Source: Corynebacterium vitaeruminis DSM 20294
GTDB lineage: Bacteria; Actinomycetota; Actinomycetes; Mycobacteriales; Mycobacteriaceae
Direction: 5' to 3'
NCBI RefSeq assembly: GCF_000550805.1
Contig: NZ_CP004353.1
Coordinates: forward strand, 2,728,001-2,792,000
Length of the DNA stretch: 64,000 bases
Shown here: positions 56,811 to 64,000 of the stretch, piece after piece
How positions within the stretch are numbered: the first letter of the stretch is position 1
Layout of the letters: the number at the start of each line of letters is the position of its first letter
Notes under the pieces: model-generated
Database searches by the model: none
What the model was told of the DNA's origin: nothing
Seen by the model: the letters and a program-made list of their open reading frames with translations, nothing else
Made by a program: the position numbers and the translations under genes

Positions 56811-59459
56811 ATGACTGCGAACCCACCGTCCGGCGCATCCAATCCCTTCGACGCCACCGACGATAGCCCCAAGGAGCAGCGGCTCAAGCGCGCCGCGTGG
56901 CATCGCAAGGCCAGCAAGCCGGTGAGCGTGTGGATCGGCATCCTCATCCTGTTCAGCTTCATTCACTGGATGTTCCCCAACTACCGGTGGCTGCTCATCC
57001 ACATGTTCACCCTCGGCGTGGTCACCAACTCGATCATGCTGTGGTCGCAGCACTTCACCGAGAAGTTCCTCCACAACCACATCGAGGACTCGGAGCGCGC
57101 CTGGCAGCTGCGGCGCTTCTGGATCCTCAACGCGGGCATCGTCACGACGATCACCGGCCAGTTCCTGGAGACCTGGTGGGCCCGGCACTGGATCGTCACC
57201 TGCGTCGGCGCCACCCTGGTCGGCTGCTCGCTCGCTTACCACGCCTTCTACCTGGGTCGGCAGTACCTAGGCGCCAAGAAGGGCCGGCGCTTCGCGCCCT
57301 CGGTGCTCGCCTACGTCGCCTCGGCCGCGTGCCTGCCCTTCGGCGCGCTCATGGGCGGGTTCATGTCGGTGCCGATGAGCTCGCCGTGGCAGGAGCGGCT
57401 GAAGCTCGCCCACGTCGCGGTCAACGTGCTGGGCTTCGTGGGCTTCGCCGCGGTGGGCTCCCTCGCGCTGCTGTTCGCCACGGTGTGGCGGGCGCAGTCG
57501 GGCAAGGACCGCATGGCGCACGTGGTCGCCTTCATGGGGGTCGGTGTCCTCACCGCGGCCACGGGCGCGCTCCTCGGGTTCGGCGTCGTGGTGGGCATCG
57601 GGCTGGCCTTCTACCTCGCCGGCGTGCTGATCGCCTCCGCCAGCTGGGCGCACACCGTGCGACTGGTGGCCCAGGATCCCCGCGACCGGGTGACCTTCGC
57701 GGCCATGTCGGTCGCGGCGGCGGCCGTGTGGCTCTTCGGCGCGCTCGCAGTGTTCACCTACCGCGCGTTCACCGCCCCCGACGTCACCGCCATCACCCTG
57801 CCGACGATGGCGCTGCTCATCGGCTTCGCCGCCCAGCTGCTCGCGGGTGTTATGAGCTACCTCCTGCCCTCCAACATCGGCGGCGGTCCCGCCGCGACAA
57901 GGACCGGCATGATCGTCATGGATCGGGCGGGCCTGTTCCGATTCGCGCTGGTCAACCTGGGGCTCGCCATCTGGCTCTACACGCAGGACTCCTGGCTGCG
58001 CGTGGTCAGCTCGCTGCTGTCGATGGGCTCGCTGGCCATGGTGTTCTTCCTCATCCCCTTCTCCGCCAAGGCGCAGCTGGGGGTCATCCGCAAGCAGCGC
58101 GAGGCCCTGGAGCTTCCCGCCAAGCCGAAGTGGGGCCAGCTCACCGCCGCCTGCGCGGTCGTGGCCCTGGTGCTCGCCGCCTCCGGCGGGCTGGGCACCA
58201 CCGGTACGAAGTCCGCCACCACCACCTCGAACGTGGCCACCACCGGCCAAACCACCGAGGTCTCGGTCGAGATGCAGGACATGCGCTTTAGCCCCGACAC
58301 CATCACCGTCCCCACCGGCAACGCGCTCACCGTCAACGTCACCAACACCGACACGATGGTCCACGACCTCACCTTCGCCAACGGCGCGACCTCCGGCCGC
58401 CTCCAGCCGGGCGAGTCGGCCACCGTCGAGGTCGGCGTCATCGGCCAGGACCTCGAGGGCTGGTGCTCCATCGCAGGCCACCGCCAGCAGGGCATGGTCA
58501 TCCACGTCACCGCCGAGGGCGCCTCGTCGGGTTCCGCGTCCGACATGAGCACGATGTCCGGCAGCCCTGGTTCGTCGACAAGCGAAACCGTGACGGCGGC
58601 AGACAAGCTGAACCAGGACAACTTCGTCGACCCCAGGCTGCAGCCCGCGAGCAGCGAGACCGTGCACAAGGTCACGCTGGACATCTCCGAGATCGACGTG
58701 CCGATCGCCGACGGTGTAAGCCGGGGCCGCTGGACCTTCAACGGCGGGGTCCAGGGCCCGACGCTGCGCGGCAAGGTGGGCGACACCTTTGAGGTCACCC
58801 TCGTCAACAACGGCAGCATTCCGCACTCCATCGACTTCCACGCGGGCATGGTCTCCCCCGATTCGGTCATGCGCTCGATCAACCCGGGCGAGTCGCTGCA
58901 GTACACCTTCCGCGCCGAGCACGCGGGAGCCTGGCTCTACCACTGCGGCACGATGCCCGTGAGCATGCACATCGCCGCGGGCATGTTCGGCGCCGTCATT
59001 ATCGACCCGCCGAACCTCGCGAAGGTCGACCACGAGTACCTCATCGTGCAGTCCGAGGTCTACGGCCTTTCCTCCACGAAGGACAACCCCGTCGACTCCA
59101 CGCTGTTGCAGGCGGGCACACCCTCGGCGACGGTGTTCAACGGCATCGAGAACCAGTACGTGGCCAAGCCGATCGAGATGAACGCGGGCGAGACCGCGCG
59201 CTTCTGGCTGGTCAACGCTGGACCGAACCTCTCGGAGAGCTTCCACATCATCGGCACGCAGTTCCACACCACCTACAAGGAGGGCGCGTACCTGCTCAAG
59301 GACGCGGAGGACCAGGGTGGGTCCCAGGCGCTCGACCTGCTCGCGGCCCAGGGCGGGTTCGTGGAGGCCGCCTTCCCCGAGGCGGGCACCTACACGATGG
59401 TCAACCACCAGTTCATCGATGCCGAGCGCGGGGCGAAGGGCAAGATCGTCGTGAAGTAG
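56811..59459 (+). CDS. nirK: Membrane-fused copper nitrite reductase with extra cupredoxin domain
   Basis: The 882-residue protein has three parts. Residues about 35-465 contain 10 to 12 helices of an NnrS-like membrane domain. Residues 480-565 form a cupredoxin with type 1 copper ligands H518, C552, H557 and M562. Residues about 585-882 are a two-domain NirK core: type 1 copper H672, C712, H720, M725, type 2 copper H677, H711 and H866 (VNHQFID), catalytic D675 (IDFH) and a probable H812 (ESFHIIG). It should reduce nitrite to nitric oxide outside the membrane, with the extra cupredoxin as built-in electron donor. No nitrate reductase or norB is adjacent. Confidence 0.93.
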   Translation: MTANPPSGASNPFDATDDSPKEQRLKRAAWHRKASKPVSVWIGILILFSFIHWMFPNYRWLLIHMFTLGVVTNSIMLWSQHFTEKFLHNHIEDSERAWQLRRFWILNAGIVTTITGQFLETWWARHWIVTCVGATLVGCSLAYHAFYLGRQYLGAKKGRRFAPSVLAYVASAACLPFGALMGGFMSVPMSSPWQERLKLAHVAVNVLGFVGFAAVGSLALLFATVWRAQSGKDRMAHVVAFMGVGVLTAATGALLGFGVVVGIGLAFYLAGVLIASASWAHTVRLVAQDPRDRVTFAAMSVAAAAVWLFGALAVFTYRAFTAPDVTAITLPTMALLIGFAAQLLAGVMSYLLPSNIGGGPAATRTGMIVMDRAGLFRFALVNLGLAIWLYTQDSWLRVVSSLLSMGSLAMVFFLIPFSAKAQLGVIRKQREALELPAKPKWGQLTAACAVVALVLAASGGLGTTGTKSATTTSNVATTGQTTEVSVEMQDMRFSPDTITVPTGNALTVNVTNTDTMVHDLTFANGATSGRLQPGESATVEVGVIGQDLEGWCSIAGHRQQGMVIHVTAEGASSGSASDMSTMSGSPGSSTSETVTAADKLNQDNFVDPRLQPASSETVHKVTLDISEIDVPIADGVSRGRWTFNGGVQGPTLRGKVGDTFEVTLVNNGSIPHSIDFHAGMVSPDSVMRSINPGESLQYTFRAEHAGAWLYHCGTMPVSMHIAAGMFGAVIIDPPNLAKVDHEYLIVQSEVYGLSSTKDNPVDSTLLQAGTPSATVFNGIENQYVAKPIEMNAGETARFWLVNAGPNLSESFHIIGTQFHTTYKEGAYLLKDAEDQGGSQALDLLAAQGGFVEAAFPEAGTYTMVNHQFIDAERGAKGKIVVK

Positions 59460-59466
59460 CGCCCTG

Positions 59467-61026
59467 CTACAGCGTCATGAGCGGCGCCCCCGGCGCGCCC
59501 GCGCCCAGCCACTCGCGCACGGCGCGGGTGGCCCGGCAGTCGTCGCGGTTGTAGCCGAGAAGCCGCTGGCGCGCGGCCGCGACGTCGGCGCCCACCTCGA
59601 CGCCCGTGGCCTCCCGGTAGATGTTCACCGACTCCTCGCCGTCGACGTCTTCGGCCTCCCAGTGGAAACCCGCGGCCGGACCTACCTGCTTGAGCCCCAG
59701 CCCGCTCGTCCCGGCGAGGTTCTGCTTGACGTGCACGAACACGTCGATCCAGTGCCCGGAGCCGATGAACTCCTCCACCACCTCGGGGCTGGGCACGCCC
59801 TCGACGCGGCCGAAGAAGCGGCGGGCGCTAAAGCGCAGCCAGTGGTTCTCGCCGTTGGCCGCGTAGCAGAACACCCCGAAGCTCTCGCCCGCGGCGGCGG
59901 CCTCCTCCCGGCGCGCGGCGAGCCACCGCCACAAGCGCGCGAAGTTGCGCCCCTCGGCCTCCTCGCCGCCGCCCACCCCCTCCCAGGTCACGAAGGGGCG
60001 GTACTGCTCGCCGTCGTAGGTGCCCCACAGGTAGGCGCCCTGATCTAGGTAGGCCTCGACGTCGAGATCGATCTCCCGGTCGAAGCGCGGCACCTCGATG
60101 TCCTCGCGGCGGCGCAGGAAGTGCACGCCGTCGCGCCAGGCGGCGGCGAGGACGGAGGGCTCGCCCACTTTAGCGTCGACAAGCGAGGCGACGGTGGTGA
60201 TGCCCTCCTCGCGGAAGGCTCTCGAGCGGTCTCCGGGGAGGAAGAGCGAGATGTCGTCGCGGGCCTCGAGCTCCTCGCGGCAGACCGGCCAGAAGCGGCA
60301 CGCACCGCACTCCTTGATGCGGCGCGCCTCGGCGGGCACCGGCACCTCGAGGGCGCGATCGAGGCCCTGCTGGAGCATGTCGGTGTCGAGCAGGAACGTC
60401 AGCTGGCGGTCCTGACCGATGAGCCCGCCGCGCTGGCAGCCCAGCCCCAGCTCGTCGAGGGCGCGGGAGGCGAGCGCCAGGGTGTAGGAGTCCACGGCGT
60501 GGCTCTTGAGCTTGTAATTGGCCCAGCCCGAGTTCCCGAGCCCGAGCCGCGAGGTGGCCACGACTTTGACTCGACGACGCGGGTCGGGGCGCGCGACCCG
60601 GTGGTTGGTCACCAGCACCGGGTAGTAGGCGCCCGACTTCCGCCGCACGAGGGCGTCGACCCGGACGTACCAGGGGACCCCCGCGCTCACGCCCTCCAGC
60701 ACGGGGTTGGTGATGAAGTGCGCGCCCGCCGCGAGAGCCTCGAGGGTGAAAAGGTAGGCCTCGTCGATCTTGTCCACGTCCTCGCGCGACCAGGCCGACA
60801 GCTCGGGCGACACCTCGGGCAGGTCGATGCGGAAGAAGTGCCGGTTGTCACCGATCTCCGGGCGCTCGGGGAACAACCCGAACACCACCTCCCGCGCCGT
60901 CTCCAGCCGCCTGCGGCGGTGGTGCGAGCTCTCCGGCGCCTCTATCCCGGGGTGCCTGCGCTTTTGCACCTGGCGGTAGCGGCAGCCCACGAGGTCGAGG
61001 GGCGAGATGAGGTGATCAGTTTCCAC
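59467..61026 (-). CDS. TM0106-family RecB-like nuclease
   Basis: The 519-residue protein has an N-terminal RecB-type nuclease region (VRVDALVRRKSGAYYPV with an Asp/Lys pattern) and a cysteine cluster CGACRFWPVC together with CQRGG, which probably hold an iron-sulfur cluster. It ends with an RNase H-like segment, LLGYNRDDCRATRAVREWL, with the exonuclease acidic residues. It is an actinobacterial nuclease of unknown biological role. The gene ends seven bases from nirK, converging on it. Confidence 0.85.
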   Translation of the reverse strand: METDHLISPLDLVGCRYRQVQKRRHPGIEAPESSHHRRRRLETAREVVFGLFPERPEIGDNRHFFRIDLPEVSPELSAWSREDVDKIDEAYLFTLEALAAGAHFITNPVLEGVSAGVPWYVRVDALVRRKSGAYYPVLVTNHRVARPDPRRRVKVVATSRLGLGNSGWANYKLKSHAVDSYTLALASRALDELGLGCQRGGLIGQDRQLTFLLDTDMLQQGLDRALEVPVPAEARRIKECGACRFWPVCREELEARDDISLFLPGDRSRAFREEGITTVASLVDAKVGEPSVLAAAWRDGVHFLRRREDIEVPRFDREIDLDVEAYLDQGAYLWGTYDGEQYRPFVTWEGVGGGEEAEGRNFARLWRWLAARREEAAAAGESFGVFCYAANGENHWLRFSARRFFGRVEGVPSPEVVEEFIGSGHWIDVFVHVKQNLAGTSGLGLKQVGPAAGFHWEAEDVDGEESVNIYREATGVEVGADVAAARQRLLGYNRDDCRATRAVREWLGAGAPGAPLMTL

Positions 61027-61107
61027 AGTTTCTCAAGCCTATTGCACTTTCACAGGTAGTGTGGAATCTAGCAGTTTGTTGATAACAGGAGATTGAGAAC
61101 GTAAACC

Positions 61108-61740
61108 ATGGGTATCTGGAAGTCCATCCGTGCGGCTCGTACCAAGAGGAAGGCCGAGATCAAGGCCGCCAAGGCCCGCGCGCGCCAGGAAGTAAAATCC
61201 GCCGCGAAGCTCGAGCTGAAGAAGGATAAGTTCCTCGCCAGCCAGGAAAAGCGCCTGCTCAAGGAAGAGAAGAAGGGCCAGAAGGTGCAGCGCAAGCACG
61301 AGCTGCAGCTGGCCAAGGCCGAGCTAGCCAAGCGCCAGGCGGGCAGGTTTAACAAGGATCGCGTGGTTCGCTACACCACCGCCGCGCGCGCCATCGCCCC
61401 CTTCCTCGTCCCGCTGGTCTACCGGGGCGTGACCGCTGCCCGCGAGCAGATCAACTCCTCCCGCGCGCAGAAGCTCGGCATTACCACCGAGGAGCTGTCC
61501 AAGTTCGCCGGCCACGGCGCCTCACTCAAGGCGCGCATCGCGGGCATGCGCAAGTCGGTGAGCGTGTCCTCCCTGCCCAAGGGGTTCGTCAAGGACGTCA
61601 CCGATCGCCTCGACGAGCTGACGGCCGCCGTGGACAACGCCGAGTTCATGACCCCCGAGCACCGCATCCGCACCCACCGCAGCATCACCAAGGACTTGGA
61701 CGCGCTGGCTTCCCAGATCCAGGACAAAATCTCCAACTAG
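61108..61740 (+). CDS. DUF6474-family protein, highly basic coiled-coil N-terminus
   Basis: The 210-residue protein has a very basic, Lys/Ala/Glu-rich coiled coil over residues 1-85 (KAKARARQEVKSAAKLELKK and similar), a hydrophobic segment around residues 92-115 (ARAIAPFLVPLVYRG) and a helical C-terminus. This order is typical of a conserved Corynebacteriales protein without known function. The charged head may bind membranes or nucleic acid. It is followed by a stable terminator. Confidence 0.75.
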   Translation: MGIWKSIRAARTKRKAEIKAAKARARQEVKSAAKLELKKDKFLASQEKRLLKEEKKGQKVQRKHELQLAKAELAKRQAGRFNKDRVVRYTTAARAIAPFLVPLVYRGVTAAREQINSSRAQKLGITTEELSKFAGHGASLKARIAGMRKSVSVSSLPKGFVKDVTDRLDELTAAVDNAEFMTPEHRIRTHRSITKDLDALASQIQDKISN

Positions 61741-61757
61741 GTTTCCTTTTAGTTCTT

Positions 61758-61789
61758 CCCCGCGCCGGCTTTTGCCGTGCGCGGGTTTT
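61758..61789 (+). terminator. Terminator after the DUF6474 gene
   Basis: CCCGCGC-CGGC pairs with GCCG-T-GCGCGGG around TTTT and is followed by TTTTCGCTTTT. The following dispersed motif copy (61788-61808, minus strand) starts at its T-run. Confidence 0.85.
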
Positions 61790-61808
61790 CGCTTTTCGAC
61801 GCCCAAGG

Positions 61809-62203
61809 TGCGCAAACTAAATCCAATTTCGCGATTCATAAATGCATTTAATTGCGTAAATCGATATCTTTCGATTCATATTTTCTTTAGGTTTTTGCGG
61901 CCGGTGCCCCACAGTCTCCAGCCCCCTACCTCAGGGGCACCCGCACGATGTGCGTGCAAAACCGTTTTGGTGACGTATTTTCAATAAGCCATTTATCCCG
62001 TTTACTTTTACAAAAAGCGGGGCGACAGATAGTGTTTTAAATAGCAAAAGGCCCTTTTAAGCGATTTAGAATTCCATTTACCTCCGTTCTGTAATACGGG
62101 GTCTCATGGTGATTCCCAAACGCTCGCGCGAAAGGGCGGGGGTGCGCGCTTCGCGATGCGGGCACTCGAGCAGGAAACCCAATGGAGGAGTTGTAAACAA
62201 GGG
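61809..62203. other. AT-rich intergenic region upstream of the Lsr2-type gene
   Basis: About 395 bases are clearly AT-rich against the surrounding GC-rich DNA (for example 61812-61902 and 61975-62090), with several A/T tracts. No gene is seen. Lsr2-type proteins bind such DNA, so this is a natural site for autoregulation. A GGAGGAG at 62184-62190 is too far from the chosen ATG to serve as its ribosome binding site, and an AAGGG directly precedes the ATG. Confidence 0.6.
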
Positions 62204-62536
62204 ATGGCACGCCGCGAAGTGACCCAGATTTTTGACGACCTCGACAACTCCCCCCTCGAGGAGAAGGACGTGCGCGTCATCCGCTTCAGCGTCAACGGGA
62301 CCGACTACGTCCTGGACGTCTCGGAAAAGAACGCGGCAGCCTTCCACGCCCAGCTCGCCCCCTACATCAACGCCGCCCGCAAGGTCCCCAGCCTCCGCGG
62401 GCGCAAGCCCGGCGCGATCGCCCCCTACGATCCCCGGGAGGTCCGCCAGTGGGCCTCCAAGAACGGCTACGCCGTGGCTAGGCGCGGCAAGATCTCGCAG
62501 GAGATCATCGACGCCTACCTCGCCGTCACCAGCTAG
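62204..62536 (+). CDS. lsr2: Lsr2-type nucleoid-associated protein
   Basis: ATG 62204 gives 110 residues; the frame from 62156 is unlikely to start earlier. The N-terminal oligomerisation part is MARREVTQIFDDLDN...VRVIRFSVNGTDYVLDVSEKN, and the C-terminal DNA-binding domain has a basic SLRGRKPGAI and the helix pair EVRQWASKNGYAVARRGKI. It silences AT-rich, often foreign, DNA and bridges chromosome segments. The gene converges with hrrA with six bases between the stops. Confidence 0.92.
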   Translation: MARREVTQIFDDLDNSPLEEKDVRVIRFSVNGTDYVLDVSEKNAAAFHAQLAPYINAARKVPSLRGRKPGAIAPYDPREVRQWASKNGYAVARRGKISQEIIDAYLAVTS

Positions 62537-62542
62537 GACCCC

Positions 62543-63181
62543 CTAGAGCACGCCCTGCTCGCGGGCGGCCGCCACGGCCGAGGTGCGCGAGCGCACGCCG
62601 AGCTTGTCGTAGATGTGTACGAGGTGGCTTTTCACCGTGGCCTCGGACAGCAGGAGCAGTCGACCGATCTCGCGGTTGGACGAGCCCGATGCCACGAGCT
62701 TGAGCACCTCCAGCTCGCGCGGGGTGAGCGAGGTCCGCGGCGTGCGCACGCGGGTCATGAGCCGGTTCGCCACGGTCGGCGAGAGCGTCGAGTCGCCCTC
62801 CGCAGCCGAGCGCACCGCCGCGAGCAGCTCCTCCGGCGGGGCGTCCTTGAGCAGATAGCCTAGGGCGCCCGCCTCGATGGCGCCGAGGATGTCGGCGTCG
62901 GTGTCGTAGTTGGTCACCACGAGCACGTGCGGCGGCTTGTCCATGGTGCGCTTGATCTCCGCGGTCGCATCCGCGCCGGTGGCCAGCCTCGTGCCCTCGA
63001 CGCCCGCGCCGAAGCGCAGGTCCATGAGGATCACGTCGATGCCGCCCGCCTGGGCCGCGGCGATCGCGGCCTCCGCGGTGGCAACCTCCCCAATAACCTC
63101 GATGTCATCGGCGCTTTCGAGGACCGCACGCAAACCCAGCCGGACGATCTCGTGGTCGTCAGCAAGCAACACTCTGATCAT
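62543..63181 (-). CDS. hrrA: Heme-responsive response regulator HrrA
   Basis: The 212-residue NarL-type regulator has phosphoacceptor Asp in VILMDLRFGAGVEGT, receiver residues in VVTNYDTDADILGAIEAG and LLKDAPPEELL, and a LuxR-type helix-turn-helix (LTPRELEVLKLVASGSSNREIGR). The sequence is very close to what I recall of C. glutamicum HrrA, which with HrrS controls heme oxygenase, heme synthesis and respiratory genes. The kinase gene lies directly upstream, and the gap is 56 bases. Confidence 0.9.
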   Translation of the reverse strand: MIRVLLADDHEIVRLGLRAVLESADDIEVIGEVATAEAAIAAAQAGGIDVILMDLRFGAGVEGTRLATGADATAEIKRTMDKPPHVLVVTNYDTDADILGAIEAGALGYLLKDAPPEELLAAVRSAAEGDSTLSPTVANRLMTRVRTPRTSLTPRELEVLKLVASGSSNREIGRLLLLSEATVKSHLVHIYDKLGVRSRTSAVAAAREQGVL

Positions 63182-63237
63182 GGACGGGAGTCAAGCCTTT
63201 CACATCGGGGATTCAACTCGTCCCAGTGTAGCCCTTT

Positions 63238-64000
63238 TCATACCTCGGTTTGAGTTTCTCCTATCCTTTCGTAGGAATCTTTGGGCGCATCCGTTTCTTC
63301 TTCGGAGATTGGGATGGAGACCGACAAGGCGGTCCCCTCCCCCGGCGCGGACTCCACGACGAGCGCCCCGCCCTGCTCCTGGGCGCGCTGGCGCATAGCG
63401 TCGATGCCGATGTGGCCGAGCCCCGCAGGGCGCTGGGCCACCGCGGCCGGGTCGAAGCCTCGACCGTTGTCCACCACGTCGAGGCGCACCTCGTCCTCGG
63501 CGTAGGTGAGCGTGACGTGGCAGCGGGTGGCGCCTGCGTGCTTGGACACGTTGCCGAGCGCCCCCTGGCCGATCCGCAGCAGCGCCGCCTCCGTGCGCAT
63601 CGGCAGCTGACGCTCCGCGCCCTCGACCTCGATGGTGACCTCGGGCCCCACGATGTGCTCGGCCACCCGGTGGAAGGCACCTTCCAGCGAGGTCTTCGAC
63701 AGCGCCGCCGGTTGAAGGGCGGCGATCATCGCGCGGGCCTCCTGCAGGTTGTCCGCGGCCGTGTTGCGGGCGAGCTCCATGCGCTGGAGTGGCATCCGCT
63801 TCTCCTCCTCGCTCAGCGGCGTGGAGTTGATCTCCTGCTCGGCCACCCGCAACAGCATCTGGATGCTCGAGAGCCCCTGGGCCAGGGTGTCGTGGATTTC
63901 GTGGGCGATGCGCTGGCGCTCGGCGGCGACACCGGCGGCACGCTCGGTCTCCGCGAGCTGCTGGCGCGTGGCGATGAGCTCCTTGATGAGCAGCTCACGC
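63238..64000 (-). CDS. hrrS: Sensor histidine kinase HrrS, C-terminal part, 5' end outside window
   Basis: The frame runs off the right edge, so at least 250 C-terminal residues are visible. H-box RQRIAHEIHDTLAQGLSSIQ, N-box IGQGALGNVSKHAGAT, G1 VDNGRGFD and G2 GLGHIGIDAMRQRAQEQGG form a complete HisKA_3 dimerisation and ATPase core. The membrane sensor lies outside. By position and sequence it is the HrrS partner of HrrA. Confidence 0.88.
   Translation of the reverse strand, partial: RELLIKELIATRQQLAETERAAGVAAERQRIAHEIHDTLAQGLSSIQMLLRVAEQEINSTPLSEEEKRMPLQRMELARNTAADNLQEARAMIAALQPAALSKTSLEGAFHRVAEHIVGPEVTIEVEGAERQLPMRTEAALLRIGQGALGNVSKHAGATRCHVTLTYAEDEVRLDVVDNGRGFDPAAVAQRPAGLGHIGIDAMRQRAQEQGGALVVESAPGEGTALSVSIPISEEETDAPKDSYERIGETQTEV

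Noticed and set aside
56811..59459. Multicopper oxidase instead of nitrite reductase
   Set aside because: The core has the two-domain NirK ligand set with type 2 His residues and the IDFH Asp, not a laccase-type trinuclear cluster.

Overview
The window is a high-GC chromosomal segment from a Corynebacterium (genus confident, species not determined). The genus call rests on protein content and order: glf next to a secreted amidase with LGFP-like repeats, a serS/farR-type pair, pheA with a phosphoglycerate-mutase-like gene, an LCP cell-wall ligase, pyk2, ldh, msrA/sodA, a 421-residue lysC and the heme-responsive hrrSA pair. Many of these neighbourhoods match what I recall of the C. glutamicum cg3194-cg3247 region.

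Layout. Bases 1-3290 are accessory: the C-terminal end of a type I restriction HsdR, about 750 bases without a supportable gene, and a broken reading frame. Bases 3290-25000 are core cell-envelope and metabolic genes: glf, PGRP amidase, glpK, universal stress protein plus APC transporter, acyltransferase, serS, farR-like regulator, septum-formation protein, HNH endonuclease, pheA, amidase, CPBP protease, LCP protein and a Na+/alanine symporter. Bases 25000-36500 carry a DUF5926 gene, a glycerophosphodiesterase and pyk2, then a block of katA, sigC, asd, a 46-residue peptide gene, lysC and a DMT transporter, and then ldh. Bases 36500-39370 hold an AbiEi/DUF559-like gene and a complete ISL3-family insertion sequence that split one copy of a REP-like palindromic repeat, with an intact 8-bp target duplication. 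Bases 39370-51000 carry leuA, two membrane proteins, a LacI-type regulator with ribokinase, a HAD phosphatase, and an ABC exporter beside a two-component system. Bases 51000-64000 carry msrA, sodA, metY, an AEC-type carrier interrupted by one stop codon, an MFS transporter, a large membrane-fused copper nitrite reductase, a RecB-like nuclease, an Lsr2-type nucleoid protein, and hrrA plus the 3' part of hrrS.

The most notable non-textbook signals are: (1) a short motif, consensus near GCCGTAGGCGTCGRMAAGC, with about 22 copies in both orientations across coding and intergenic DNA, resembling DNA-uptake-type repeats in its distribution; (2) a well-supported 46-residue peptide gene placed between lysC and asd on the opposite strand, separating a pair that is an operon in C. 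glutamicum, and resembling the small corynebacterial channel-forming peptides in size and composition; (3) five perfectly phased 17-bp tandem repeats between sigC and asd; (4) a perfect inverted pair of consensus DnaA boxes before an HNH endonuclease gene; and (5) a REP-like repeat family present in two clusters. I see no rRNA, tRNA or CRISPR array.
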